NCBI GenBank assembly: GCA_937927875.1
Contig: CALEYV010000065.1
Location: 1-23,814, forward strand
Reading direction: 5' to 3'
Length of the DNA stretch: 23,814 nucleotides
Source of the DNA: an uncultured Actinomycetes bacterium
Lineage (GTDB): Bacteria > Actinomycetota > Acidimicrobiia > IMCC26256 > PALSA-555
The notes beneath the pieces are model-generated. The model ran no database searches, was not told the DNA's origin, and saw only the letters and a program-made list of their open reading frames with translations. Position 1 is the first letter of the stretch, and each line of letters begins with the position of its first letter. Position numbers and translations under genes: made by a program. Shown one piece after another: positions 1 through 8,001 of the stretch.

Positions 1-470
1 GGCGGGTCCTGCATCGGCAGCGCGCCGACGCCCCGCAGTCGGCTCGGCGCGGCCGCCGTCCACTCGGCGAGCCAGTCGTTGTAGGCGCGGCAGGACCAGA
101 CCGCCAGCTCCGGGTCGCGGATCCCGCCCAGCTTCAGCCCCAGCCCGGGGTAGATGACGGCGAGGTCGATCCCCTCGGAGTCGAGGACCTTCACCCGCTC
201 GGTGGCGTCGAACCCGGCCGGGTTCAGCTCCTCGTAGTGGCGGCCGCGACCGAAGTCCTCGAACGACTCGCCGGCGTTGCCGAGCCCGACCAGGCCCCGG
301 TCGGTGGCCACCTGGTCCTCGACGAGGCACTCGTCGTAGCCGGTGGCCTCGTTCCAGCGCAGCCGGATGCCCCGGTCGCGCAGGTGGGCCGGGAGGCTCC
401 GCTCCCAGAGATCGGGCGGCTCGCACACGTGGCCGTCGGCGTCGACGATGTACTCCTGCGGCGTGGGCAT
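1..470 (-). CDS. Amidohydrolase family protein, 3'-truncated by window edge
   Basis: Read on the minus strand from ATG at 470, giving 156 N-terminal residues before the window ends. The N-terminus contains a D-x-D-G-H motif (residues 10-14) followed by EPPDLW, typical of amidohydrolase_2 (PF04909) metal-dependent TIM-barrel hydrolases and decarboxylases, where this strand carries the first metal ligands. Further on, VKVLDSEGIDLAVIYPGLGL and the stretch ending in RLRGVGALPMQDP match the usual order of the family. These enzymes hydrolyse or decarboxylate small, often cyclic, substrates in the cytoplasm; the substrate here is unknown. It lies 51 bp after the SDR gene on the same strand, but a promoter-like element just before its start suggests it can also be transcribed alone. 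The C-terminal metal ligands are outside the window. Confidence 0.8.
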   Translation of the reverse strand, partial: MPTPQEYIVDADGHVCEPPDLWERSLPAHLRDRGIRLRWNEATGYDECLVEDQVATDRGLVGLGNAGESFEDFGRGRHYEELNPAGFDATERVKVLDSEGIDLAVIYPGLGLKLGGIRDPELAVWSCRAYNDWLAEWTAAAPSRLRGVGALPMQDP

Positions 471-506
471 GGCCAGAGGATGGCGGCGCCCGATGGTGCT
501 CGTCAA
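471..506 (-). promoter_or_regulatory. Promoter candidate for the amidohydrolase gene
   Basis: On the minus strand TTGACG (506-501) is separated by 18 bp from CATCCT (482-477), which ends 6 nt before the ATG at 470. The -35 element is a near-perfect sigma70-type hexamer; the -10 starts with C rather than T. The spacing implies a leaderless transcript beginning at or close to the start codon. There is no Shine-Dalgarno sequence, which fits. Confidence 0.5.
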
Positions 507-521
507 CGCCGCGCCACCGGG

Positions 522-1319
522 TCAGCCCTCCGTCGGGCGCTCGATGATGCTTGCCGGCCCGGCGTCGCCGACCGGTGCCTCCGGCTGCACCTCGATGGTG
601 TCGACGTGCACACCCGCCGGCGCGGTCACGGCGGCGATGACCGCGCGCGCGACGGCGTCCGGCTCGAGCATGCCGGCGTGGCGCTGCAGCCCGAAGCGGG
701 GCCAGTACGCCATCAGGTCCTCGAGCATGTCCATCGGCCACGCGAAGCCGAACTCGCTCATCGTGGGCCCGACCCGCACCGTCGTGGATCGGATGCCGGT
801 GCCCTCGAGCTCCACCGCGAGCGTGTGAGCGAGCGCCTCGAGCCCCGCCTTCGTCGCCGTGTACGCGGCCATGCGAGGCCGCACGTGCCGGGTCGCGTCG
901 GAGGTGATGAAGACGAGGTCGCCGCGTCGTTGGCCCCGCATGGATCCCACGGCCAGGCGGGTCATGAGGAGCGGCCCGAGCAGGTTCGTGGCGACGTCGC
1001 GCGCCAGCGCATCGGCCGGGATCTCGTCGATCCAGCCCGGGGTGGCCACCCCGGCGTTGTTCACGAGCACGTCGACGGCGCCGAGGGTGTCCTCGGCGGC
1101 GACGAAGAAGCGCTCGATCGAGGACGGGTCGGTGACGTCGAGCTCCTGGGCGAACGCGGTCCCACCTCGGCGCTCGACCTCGCTGGCCGTGTCGGCGAGC
1201 CGGTCGGTCCTCCGCGCCCCGAGCGCGATCGCCCAGCCGAGCCCGCCGAGCTCGACCGCGATGGCGCGCCCGATGCCGGACGATGCCCCGGTGACGATCG
1301 CCGTCCGCGCCTCGCTCAT
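522..1319 (-). CDS. Short-chain dehydrogenase/reductase (SDR)
   Basis: A 265-residue classical SDR. The N-terminal Rossmann motif TGASSGIG lies at residues 10-17 and NNAG at 87-90. The catalytic serine is about S140 and the YxxxK pair is Y153/K157 (YTATK). Arginines shortly after the second strand (GARRTDR, 35-40) suggest NADP(H) preference, which is inference. It probably interconverts an alcohol and a ketone; the substrate is unknown. The start is ATG at 1319 with a GAGGAG-type Shine-Dalgarno at 1323-1328. It begins 22 bp after the stop of the ThDP-enzyme-like gene, so the two are probably co-transcribed. The C-terminal tail lacks the usual GG-IxVDGG end of FabG-like enzymes and instead reads VHVDTIEVQPEAP, as in SDRs of the YdfG/oxidoreductase type. 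Confidence 0.9.
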   Translation of the reverse strand: MSEARTAIVTGASSGIGRAIAVELGGLGWAIALGARRTDRLADTASEVERRGGTAFAQELDVTDPSSIERFFVAAEDTLGAVDVLVNNAGVATPGWIDEIPADALARDVATNLLGPLLMTRLAVGSMRGQRRGDLVFITSDATRHVRPRMAAYTATKAGLEALAHTLAVELEGTGIRSTTVRVGPTMSEFGFAWPMDMLEDLMAYWPRFGLQRHAGMLEPDAVARAVIAAVTAPAGVHVDTIEVQPEAPVGDAGPASIIERPTEG

Positions 1320-1341
1320 CGGCTCCTCTCCGCGCCGAACG

Positions 1342-2280
1342 TTAGAGCCCGCCCCAGGCCACGACCGGTCCGGCGGCCTCGAGGAGCTGCGCGGTGTCGT
1401 CGACGCAGACCGGCACCGCCAGCATCTCGGGCGAGCCGGCGTCGAGGGCGCCCGCCAGCTGCGCGGCGTGCGCGTCGGCGCGCGCCAGGGAGGCCTGCTC
1501 GGACCACACCTCGATCACCAGCGGGGCGGGCTGGTCGAGCGCGCGCTCGATGGCCTCGGCGGTGGCCTCGTCGAGCGGCTCGCTGACGACGGCGACCGCG
1601 GGGCGTCCAGCGGCCGCCTCGGCGGCGGCGAGGCGGACCGCGACGCCGGGATCCCGACGGGCCGGGACGACGACCCGTCGCTTCGCGCCGGGCGTGAGCG
1701 CGGGGGTCGCGAAGGTCCGCGCCACCCACAGGCCCGCGAGTCCCGGCTCGGCGGTGACCAGGCCGCCCGCGGGCACCGCGGCGGCGACGTCGGCGACGGC
1801 ACGGGCCGGATGCAGCGGGACCTTGTCGTCCCCGTAGCCGGGCTGCGCGACCGCCGCGAGCCTGCGATAGAGCTCGTTCGGGAGCGGGGGGCCGGTGTTC
1901 ACGATGCGACCGGCGGCGACGCCGAGCTCGGCGGGCTCGAGGTCGACGCGCGGGGCGAGCGCGAGCCGCGCCGGTGGCGACTCGTCGGGATCGGCGCCGA
2001 CGACGACGATCGCGTCCGCGGCACCGAAGCCGAGCAGCTCGAAGTCGTGAGCCTGGAGGCCGCACGTCCCCAGGTGGTGCGGGCTGTCCCAGGCGAAGAC
2101 GCCCTTGGCGCCCCAGGTGTTGGCAACGCCGAGGTCGCCGGCCGCCGCGAAGGCCCGGAGGTCCTCGACCCGGTCGTCGTCGATCACGCCGGGGCCGGCG
2201 AGCACGACGAGGCGGCCGCGGCGGTCGAGCGTCCCGTCCCTCGCCACGCGGTCATCGTCGCGCAGGCGACGCGTCGGCAC
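1342..2280 (-). CDS. Truncated thiamine-diphosphate-enzyme-like protein (acetolactate-synthase-like central domain)
   Basis: 312 residues. Residues about 24-100 (LVVLAGPGVIDDDRVEDL, then NTWGAKGVFAWDSPHHLGTCG, then IVVVGADPDES) match the central domain (TPP_enzyme_M) of acetolactate-synthase-type ThDP enzymes. Residues about 150-185 (YGDDKVPLHPARAVADVAAAVP, then VTAEPGLAGLWVARTF) resemble the start of the C-terminal PP domain. The N-terminal Pyr domain with the catalytic glutamate is absent, and no GDG(x)nN ThDP/Mg motif is visible. The upstream frame is closed by a TAG at 2319-2317 with no ATG, GTG or TTG in between, so GTG at 2280 is the longest possible start and the missing domain is not encoded just upstream. 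It is therefore unlikely to be a standalone ThDP enzyme. It may be a ligand-binding or partner subunit, or a decayed remnant with an intact frame. The gene precedes the SDR in the same orientation. Confidence 0.6.
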   Translation of the reverse strand: MPTRRLRDDDRVARDGTLDRRGRLVVLAGPGVIDDDRVEDLRAFAAAGDLGVANTWGAKGVFAWDSPHHLGTCGLQAHDFELLGFGAADAIVVVGADPDESPPARLALAPRVDLEPAELGVAAGRIVNTGPPLPNELYRRLAAVAQPGYGDDKVPLHPARAVADVAAAVPAGGLVTAEPGLAGLWVARTFATPALTPGAKRRVVVPARRDPGVAVRLAAAEAAAGRPAVAVVSEPLDEATAEAIERALDQPAPLVIEVWSEQASLARADAHAAQLAGALDAGSPEMLAVPVCVDDTAQLLEAAGPVVAWGGL

Positions 2281-2326
2281 CCAGGTGTCGCGCGCGCCGC
2301 GCCCCCGATGGTGTCGCTAGGCCTCC

Positions 2327-2341
2327 TATACGATCCCGCCG
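2327..2341 (+). promoter_or_regulatory. Leaderless promoter -10 for the NIPSNAP-CaiB-TetR operon
   Basis: TATACGAT at 2327-2334 contains TACGAT (2329-2334), followed by 7 nt and the GTG start at 2342. There is no Shine-Dalgarno in between. No convincing -35 is seen. The 61-bp gap separates the divergent genes starting at 2280 and 2342. Confidence 0.5.
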
Positions 2342-3046
2342 GTGCCCGACCGCAACGTGTACCTCCACGAGTACATCGACATCGTCGGCGAAGGCGCCAT
2401 GGCGTACATGGAGCACACCGTCGAGCGGGGCGCGGACGACGCGTCGGGCGGCGAGCTGGCGCTGGTCGGGACCTGGTACACGATGGGCTCGACCGGTCGC
2501 TGGCCCCAGGTCGTGAACGTGTGGGAGTGCGTCGACGGCTGGCGGAGCTGGCGCCGCCTCATGGAGCGCACGAACCTGCGCCGCACCCAGAGTCCCGAGC
2601 TCGAATCCTGGTGGCGGATGGCGCTCGAGGTGCGCACCGGCGGCTTCGACCGCCTGCTAGCGGGCGCGCCCGGCTGCCCGTCCCTCGCCGACCTGCGGGC
2701 CGCCGACATCCGGTCGCCGGTGTTCGTGCACGAGCTCTCCCGGTGCCGCCCCGGCGCCGCGCTCGAGTACCTGGCCGCGGTGCGCGAGGAGTGGCAGCCG
2801 GTGCTCGCCGACTACCGGCACCGGCTCGTCGGGCTCTACGAGGTGCTGCTCACCGACCGCGAGGTGCTCACGATCTGGGCCACCGACCCGACGTCGCACT
2901 GCGAGCTCCAGAGCGCCGCCGTCGAGCGCATGGACGACCGCATCGCCTGGTGGCGGGCGCGCGCTCGCGAGTTCCTGACCGACTGGCGCGAGGAGCTGAT
3001 GACCCCGCACCCGAGGACGGTGCTCTCGGCCGGTGACCCGCTGTGA
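2342..3046 (+). CDS. NIPSNAP-like double dimeric alpha-beta barrel protein
   Basis: 234 residues. The protein begins VYLHEYIDIVGEGAMAYMEHT and contains a second unit starting at about residue 122 (SPVFVHELSRCRPGAALEYL); both look like the edge strand plus helix of NIPSNAP/ABM-type ferredoxin-like folds. It is rich in tryptophan and charged residues and has no signal peptide or membrane segment, so it is cytoplasmic. NIPSNAP-like proteins next to acyl-CoA enzymes are common in actinobacteria, but their biochemical role is not established. The start GTG at 2342 sits 7 nt after a TACGAT -10 box. The stop overlaps the start of the CoA-transferase gene by 4 bp (GTGA), so translation is probably coupled and a role in the same pathway is likely. 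Confidence 0.7.
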   Translation: MPDRNVYLHEYIDIVGEGAMAYMEHTVERGADDASGGELALVGTWYTMGSTGRWPQVVNVWECVDGWRSWRRLMERTNLRRTQSPELESWWRMALEVRTGGFDRLLAGAPGCPSLADLRAADIRSPVFVHELSRCRPGAALEYLAAVREEWQPVLADYRHRLVGLYEVLLTDREVLTIWATDPTSHCELQSAAVERMDDRIAWWRARAREFLTDWREELMTPHPRTVLSAGDPL

Positions 3047-4278
3047 GCGGTTCGCGCCGCGGACCCCTCGCGGGCGTCCGCGTGATCGAGAGCTCGCTGC
3101 TCGGGCCGGGCGAGCTCACGTCGTTCCTCGCCGACCTCGGCGCCGACGTGATCAAGGTCGAGCCGCCGCAGGGTGACTACATCCGGCGGATGACGTGGCC
3201 GATCGTGGAGGGCGAGTCGCTGCTGCACCTGCACATCCACCGCGGGAAGCGCAGCATCACGCTCGACCTGCGCAAGCCGGAGGGGGTCGAGGTGTACCGG
3301 GACCTGGCGCGCCAGTCCGACGCGGTGGTGGAGGCGATGCGACCGGGCGCGCTCGCCAAGCGGGGGCTCGGGTACGAGGAGCTGGCGCGGGTCAACCCGC
3401 GAATCGTCTTCTGCTCCCTCTCCGGCTACGGGGCGACCGGCCCCTACCGGGACCTGCCGGCCCACGGCATCGCCTTCGACACCTGGGCCGGCCTCGTCCC
3501 GGCCGCCTACGACGAGGAGGGCTTCTGCTACCTGCCCGAGCACCCGTCGATGGGGATCCACGCCGGCCCGCTCCTCGGCGCCTTCGCCCTGCTGGCCGGC
3601 ATCACGCGGGCGCGCGAGACCGGTCAGGGCTGCGCCATGGAGGTGGCGCAGTCCGACGCCGCCGCGTACATGGACTGGTACCGGATCGAGACCTGGCGCG
3701 CGTACGAGCGCCCCGAATCCGAGGTGACGGGGAACGCCAGCGACAACTACGAGCGACGCGCCCCCGGCACGGCCGGCATGCGCGAGGGCGTCCGCTACCA
3801 GATGTACGAGTCGTCGGACGGCCACGTCCTCTTCATGGCGTCGGAGCGGGCGTTCTGGCGGAACTTCTGCGAGGGCGTCGGCCGGCTCGACCTGTTCGAG
3901 CGCTGGCCGGGCGAGGAGTACGCCGACCACGCGCGGAACAACCGCGAGATGCAGCGGGAGCTCCGCGACATCTTCCACACCAAGACGTCGAAGGAGTGGA
4001 TCGAGTTCGGCAACACCGTCAACACGCCGATCGCGCCCGTGAACACGTCGAAGACGATCGCCGACGACCCCCAGTTCCAGGACCGCTTCCCGTGGTTCCC
4101 CGCGTCACAGCTCGGCGCCGACGAGATCCCCCTCCCGGTGAAGATCGCCGACGAGGAGCTGCCGGCCCCGAGCAGGGCGCCGAAGGTGGGGCAGCACACC
4201 GACGAGGTGCTGCGGGACGTGCTCGGCTACGACGACGATCGCGCCGGCGCCCTGCGGGACGCCGGAGCCCTCGGATGA
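3043..4278 (+). CDS. Family III CoA-transferase (CaiB/BaiF)
   Basis: 411 residues, the usual length for the family. The N-terminus (PLAGVRVIESSLLGPGELTS, then LADLGADVIKVEPPQGDYIR) is the signature of CaiB/BaiF proteins. RGKRSITLDLRKPEG, RPGALAKRGLGYEEL and FCSLSGYGATGPY follow in canonical order. The residue that forms the aspartyl-CoA thioester in formyl-CoA transferase corresponds to D205 (MEVAQSDAAAY). These enzymes move CoA between carboxylic acids in the cytoplasm; donor and acceptor are unknown here. GTG at 3043 overlaps the previous stop, and the end overlaps the TetR start by 4 bp (ATGA), so the three genes form one transcription unit. CoA activation of an acid under control of the co-encoded TetR protein is a reasonable inference. 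Confidence 0.9.
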   Translation: MSGSRRGPLAGVRVIESSLLGPGELTSFLADLGADVIKVEPPQGDYIRRMTWPIVEGESLLHLHIHRGKRSITLDLRKPEGVEVYRDLARQSDAVVEAMRPGALAKRGLGYEELARVNPRIVFCSLSGYGATGPYRDLPAHGIAFDTWAGLVPAAYDEEGFCYLPEHPSMGIHAGPLLGAFALLAGITRARETGQGCAMEVAQSDAAAYMDWYRIETWRAYERPESEVTGNASDNYERRAPGTAGMREGVRYQMYESSDGHVLFMASERAFWRNFCEGVGRLDLFERWPGEEYADHARNNREMQRELRDIFHTKTSKEWIEFGNTVNTPIAPVNTSKTIADDPQFQDRFPWFPASQLGADEIPLPVKIADEELPAPSRAPKVGQHTDEVLRDVLGYDDDRAGALRDAGALG

Positions 4279-4916
4279 GCGGCGAGCCGGCGGTGAGCTC
4301 GGACTCGGTCGCCCTGGACGGGCGGGCCCTTGGTCGGCGCGGGCAGCAGACGCGGACCCGGCTCCTGGAGGCGACGGCGCAGATGCTCGAGCGGGTCGGG
4401 CTGCGCGACCTTCGGGTCGTCGACATCGCCCGGGTCGTGGGGACATCGCCGGCGACCTTCTATCAGTACTTCCGCGACGTCGAGGACGCCGTGCTCGCGC
4501 TCGCGGTGGAGGCGGCCGAGGACCTGAGCCCGGTGTCGAGGGCACTCGCCGAGCCGTGGACCGACACCTCGGCGCGCCGGATCGTGGAGGCGTTCGTCGT
4601 CTCCTGGGACGCGCACCGCGCCGTGCTGCGGGTCCGCAACCTCGCGGCCCAGGAGGGGGACCAGCGGTTCCGGACCGCGCGGCTCGCCTCGCTGCGGCCG
4701 ATCACCGAGGCGCTCGCGGCGCGGGTCGCGGAGTCGCAGCAGGCGGGTCGGGTCAGCCCGGACGTGTCGCCGATCGCGGCCGCGTCGGCGATGGTGGCGA
4801 TGACCGAGCGGGTCGCCGCCTTCCACCGCGAGATCGAGGACCTGGGCGTGGGGCCGGACGCGCTCATCGCGACCACGGCCCGGATCATCGATCAGACGGT
4901 GACCGGCCCCTCCTGA
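4275..4916 (+). CDS. TetR/AcrR family transcriptional regulator
   Basis: 213 residues starting at ATG 4275, which overlaps the CoA-transferase stop (ATGA). The same frame is open far upstream, but that extension is only the shadow of the CoA-transferase gene. The N-terminal helix-turn-helix occupies about residues 46-67 (LRVVDIARVVGTSPATFYQYF), the most typical TetR signature. The C-terminal part is helical and would bind the ligand, perhaps an acyl-CoA of the same pathway (inference). Being the last gene of its operon, it may autoregulate through the promoter before 2342. Its 3' end overlaps the convergent Ppx/GppA gene by 25 bp. Confidence 0.9.
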   Translation: MSGEPAVSSDSVALDGRALGRRGQQTRTRLLEATAQMLERVGLRDLRVVDIARVVGTSPATFYQYFRDVEDAVLALAVEAAEDLSPVSRALAEPWTDTSARRIVEAFVVSWDAHRAVLRVRNLAAQEGDQRFRTARLASLRPITEALAARVAESQQAGRVSPDVSPIAAASAMVAMTERVAAFHREIEDLGVGPDALIATTARIIDQTVTGPS

Positions 4917-6463
4917 CGCGGCCGGTCGGCCCGTGCCGGGTGCGCGACGTGGGCGATGAGCTCGACGTCTCGCTCCGACACCTTCTCGAACAGCTCCCGC
5001 TTCCGGCGCGCACCCCAGAGTTCGAGCTCGACGTCGCGCGTCGCCTGCAGCCGCAGCACCACCAGCGACGGCCCGACGGTCACATCGACGTGGTCCACCG
5101 CGCTGCTGCGGCTCCGGTCGAGCCCGTCCGCCAGGCGCAGGATGGCGGCGAGCCGGCGGAGCCGGCCCCGGTTGACCATCCCGAACTCGTCGCCGGGCTT
5201 CGGCTCCCCGCGGCGGTGCCAGCGGGCGAGCGCGGCGAGGAGCTGCACCTCCTCGGGGGTGAAGCCGCGCAGCTGCGCGTGCCGGATCAGGTAGGCGCCG
5301 TGCTTGTGATGGCCGCTCGTGGACACGTGCTCGCCGACGTCGTGCAGCAGCGCGCCGTACTCGAGCAGCTCCCGGTCCGCGGCATCGAGGCCCAGCAGCT
5401 CGTGGGTCTGGTCGAACAGCTCGAGGGCCAGGCGCGCCACCTGACGGGCGTGCTCCTCCGAGCCGTCGCAGCGGCGGGCGAAGCCCTGCGTCGAGGCGCG
5501 CCGGATGGCCCGCGGATCGTCCGACCAGTCACTCGGATCGTGGCGCCCGATCACGTCCAGCACGATCCCCTCGCGCAGCGCCCACTCGCTCACGGTCATG
5601 GCGTCGATGTCGAAGAGGTCCATGGCCGTGGCCAGCAGGACCGAGCCGGCCGGGATGAGGTCCACGCGCCGGGCCTCGAGCCCTTCCATCCGGAGCCGCT
5701 CACCGGCCTTCGAGCTGAGGATCTCCTGGTGCAGCGGGCGGAACTCGTCGCGGGTGAACCGCAGCTGGTTCAGCGAGACGGGCACGTCGACGGCGCGCCG
5801 GGACGCGACCATGTGGGCGAGGTCGAGGAGCGTCCCGCTGCTCCCGACCGTGAGGCGGGGCGTGAACGGCCGCACCTCCTCGGCGACCGGCTGCAGCGCC
5901 TCGGTGATCCGGGCCTGCAACGCCCGCCGGTCGGGCTTCGAGAGCGGGTCGCTGCGCACGAACTCGGCGGTGAGCCGGCCGACGCCGAGGTTCTCGCTCG
6001 TCGACCACTGCAGCCCGCCCGCGTCGCCGACCATGATCTCGAGGCTCCCGCCGCCGAGGTCGAAGCAGAGCGCCGGGGCCGGGTCGAGCAGCACGCTGGC
6101 CCGGATGGCCCCGAAGATCAGCTCGGCCTCCCGACGGCCGCTGATGACTTCGACCTGGACGCCGGTCTCGGCCTCGATGCGGTCGACGAGCGCGTCGCCG
6201 TTGGAGGCCTGGCGGATCGCGCTCGTCGCGCAGGCGTGGGTCTCGGTGGCGCCGGCGGCGTCGGCGACGAGCTTGAAGTGGCGCACCGTCTCGACCGCCC
6301 CGTCGGCGGCGTCGTCGGTGATGCGACCCTCACGAGCGACGACGTCGCCGAGCCGGATCATGGCCTTCTCGCGCGTCAGCGCTTCGAACTCACCGTCGGA
6401 GCGAACGTCGGCGACGAGCAGATGGAAGGAGTTGGTGCCGAGGTCCAGCGCGGCGATCCGCAC
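4892..6463 (-). CDS. Ppx/GppA family phosphatase with C-terminal HD domain
   Basis: 523 residues from GTG at 6463. The actin-like ATPase fold shows DLGTNSFH (7-14), SGRREAELIF with the catalytic-type glutamate near E112, and DLGGGSLEI (135-143). The C-terminal half holds an HD-type helical domain with LLHDVGEH (HD at 374-375) and H338 upstream as a possible ligand. Such proteins hydrolyse inorganic polyphosphate or the gamma phosphate of pppGpp; sequence alone does not say which. The frame stays open upstream to 8065, but this is antisense to the aldehyde dehydrogenase. GTG 6463 is chosen because the family starts right at this motif and a TACCCT -10 box ends 6 nt before it. It is not beside a polyphosphate kinase in this window. 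Confidence 0.9.
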   Translation of the reverse strand: MRIAALDLGTNSFHLLVADVRSDGEFEALTREKAMIRLGDVVAREGRITDDAADGAVETVRHFKLVADAAGATETHACATSAIRQASNGDALVDRIEAETGVQVEVISGRREAELIFGAIRASVLLDPAPALCFDLGGGSLEIMVGDAGGLQWSTSENLGVGRLTAEFVRSDPLSKPDRRALQARITEALQPVAEEVRPFTPRLTVGSSGTLLDLAHMVASRRAVDVPVSLNQLRFTRDEFRPLHQEILSSKAGERLRMEGLEARRVDLIPAGSVLLATAMDLFDIDAMTVSEWALREGIVLDVIGRHDPSDWSDDPRAIRRASTQGFARRCDGSEEHARQVARLALELFDQTHELLGLDAADRELLEYGALLHDVGEHVSTSGHHKHGAYLIRHAQLRGFTPEEVQLLAALARWHRRGEPKPGDEFGMVNRGRLRRLAAILRLADGLDRSRSSAVDHVDVTVGPSLVVLRLQATRDVELELWGARRKRELFEKVSERDVELIAHVAHPARADRPRQEGPVTV

Positions 6464-6520
6464 GCGGCGAGGGTAGCGGTAGGGTCCTGGCCGCACGGTG
6501 ATTGAGTAAGCGAGGAGCAC
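6464..6520. promoter_or_regulatory. Divergent promoter between Ppx/GppA and aldehyde dehydrogenase genes
   Basis: The 57-bp gap serves both directions. Minus strand: TACCCT at 6475-6470, then 6 nt to GTG 6463, a leaderless arrangement. Plus strand: TAGGGT at 6480-6485, then a leader of about 30 nt with a GAGGAG Shine-Dalgarno at 6512-6517, 3 nt before ATG 6521. The two -10 boxes are 4 bp apart, so RNA polymerase binding to one probably interferes with the other. No clear -35 is seen on either strand. Confidence 0.5.
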
Positions 6521-7996
6521 ATGGCCGAGTACGACGCCGAACCACGGATGCTGATCGACGGCAAGCTCGCGGACGCCGCCTCGGGGGCGACGTTCCCGAA
6601 CGTCAACCCGGCGACCGAGGACGTGATCGGCCACGTCGCCAACGCGGGCCCGGCCGACATGGACCGGGCCATCGCCGCCGCTCGCCGCGCCTTCGACGAC
6701 ACCGACTGGTCGACGAACCGGGACCTCCGCCGTCGCTGCCTCCAGCAGCTGAAGGACGCCCTCGACCGCGAGCGCGAGACTCTCCGGGCCCAGATCGTGG
6801 CCGAGGTCGGGACGCCGATCATGCTGACCTACGCGGTGCAGCTCGACTCGTGCATCGAAGACCTGCAGTGGGACATCGACGTCATCGACTCGTACCGGTG
6901 GCAGGAGGACCTGCCGGTCCACGAGTTCATGGGCATGCGCAGCGGGCGGCGCGTCTACAAGGAGCCGGTCGGCGTCTGCGGCGCGATCACGCCGTGGAAC
7001 TTCCCGTTCATGCTCAACCTCTCGAAGATCGGCCCGGCCCTGGCCGCCGGCAACACCGTGGTGCTGAAGCCGGCGCCCGACACGCCCTGGAGCGCCACCT
7101 TCCTCGGCCGGCTGGCCGCCGAGCACACCGACCTCCCGCCGGGCGTCCTCAACATTGTCACCGCGGGCGACAAGGCCGAGGTCGGGGAGGTGCTCACCGG
7201 CGATCCCCGCGTCGACATGATCAGCTTCACGGGATCGTCCGGGACCGGCAAGCGCATCATGGCCCGCGGCGCCGACACGCTGAAGCGCGTGTTCCTCGAG
7301 CTCGGTGGCAAGTCGGCGAACATCGTGCTCGACGACGCTGACTTCGCGTCGGTGGTCCCGTCCGGCTCGATGACGTGCATCCACGCCGGGCAGGGCTGCG
7401 CCATCACGACCCGCATGCTGCTCCCGGCGGCGCGGTACGACGAGGGCGTCGAGCTGGTGCGCGCGGCGTTCGAGGGCTTCCCCTACGGCGACCCGACCGA
7501 CCCCGCCAACCTCATGGGACCGCTCATCAACGAGCGCCAGCGCGAGCGGGTCCTCGGCTACATCGAGCGCGGCAAGGCCGAGGGCGCGCGGCTGCTGGTA
7601 GGCGGCGAGGTGCCCAAGCAGTTCCCGAAGGGGTACTTCGTCGAGCCGACGCTCTTCGTCGACGTCGACCCCGACGCGACCATCGCCCAGGAGGAGATCT
7701 TCGGGCCCGTCCTCGCCGTCCTCAAGTACGAGGACGACGCCGACGCGGTCCGCATGGCCAACAACTCGCGCTACGGGCTCTCGGGCGGGGTCAATAGCGG
7801 GTCGCTCGAGCGGGCCCTGGCGGTGGCGTCGCAGATCCGTACCGGGACCATCAGCGTGAACGGCGGCGGGTGGTTCGGTCCCGACTCCCCGTTCGGGGGC
7901 TACAAGGAGAGCGGCATCGGCCGGGAGCACGGGATCGCCGGCTTCGAGGAGTACCTCGAGCTCAAGACCATCGGCCTCCCCGCCGACGCCGCGTAA
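6521..7996 (+). CDS. NAD(P)-dependent aldehyde dehydrogenase
   Basis: 491 residues, full length for the ALDH superfamily. Conserved elements are PWN with N160, VLKPAPDTPWSA, the FTGSSGTGK cofactor loop (236-244), LELGGKSANIVL with general base E260, and the nucleophile C293 in GQGCAITTR. EEIFGPVLAV and the C-terminal PFGGYKESGIGREHG are present. It oxidises an aldehyde to a carboxylic acid with NAD(P)+ in the cytoplasm. The substrate is not specified, though the sequence is of the broad-range type that occurs with alcohol, terpene and xenobiotic catabolism. ATG 6521 has a strong Shine-Dalgarno (GAGGAG). A small ORF starts 6 nt after its stop and may be co-transcribed. Confidence 0.95.
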   Translation: MAEYDAEPRMLIDGKLADAASGATFPNVNPATEDVIGHVANAGPADMDRAIAAARRAFDDTDWSTNRDLRRRCLQQLKDALDRERETLRAQIVAEVGTPIMLTYAVQLDSCIEDLQWDIDVIDSYRWQEDLPVHEFMGMRSGRRVYKEPVGVCGAITPWNFPFMLNLSKIGPALAAGNTVVLKPAPDTPWSATFLGRLAAEHTDLPPGVLNIVTAGDKAEVGEVLTGDPRVDMISFTGSSGTGKRIMARGADTLKRVFLELGGKSANIVLDDADFASVVPSGSMTCIHAGQGCAITTRMLLPAARYDEGVELVRAAFEGFPYGDPTDPANLMGPLINERQRERVLGYIERGKAEGARLLVGGEVPKQFPKGYFVEPTLFVDVDPDATIAQEEIFGPVLAVLKYEDDADAVRMANNSRYGLSGGVNSGSLERALAVASQIRTGTISVNGGGWFGPDSPFGGYKESGIGREHGIAGFEEYLELKTIGLPADAA

Positions 7997-8001
7997 CGCG
8001 C

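Noticed and set aside
237..1586. Long plus-strand open frame opposite the SDR and amidohydrolase genes
   Set aside because: Arg/Pro/Gly-rich low-complexity translation with no motif; it is antisense to clear SDR and hydrolase genes and is open only because of high GC.
2318..2328. TAGG-CCT-CCTA dyad as an operator for the TetR protein
   Set aside because: Arms of only 4 bp and no second copy; too weak to claim.
859..3036. 725-residue plus-strand open frame
   Set aside because: Covers antisense of the SDR and ThDP-like genes and an out-of-frame reading of the NIPSNAP gene; no family signature.
4556..6505. 649-residue plus-strand open frame across the TetR 3' end and the Ppx/GppA gene
   Set aside because: Antisense to intact Ppx/GppA motifs; composition rich in Arg, Val, Glu and His, typical of GC shadow frames.
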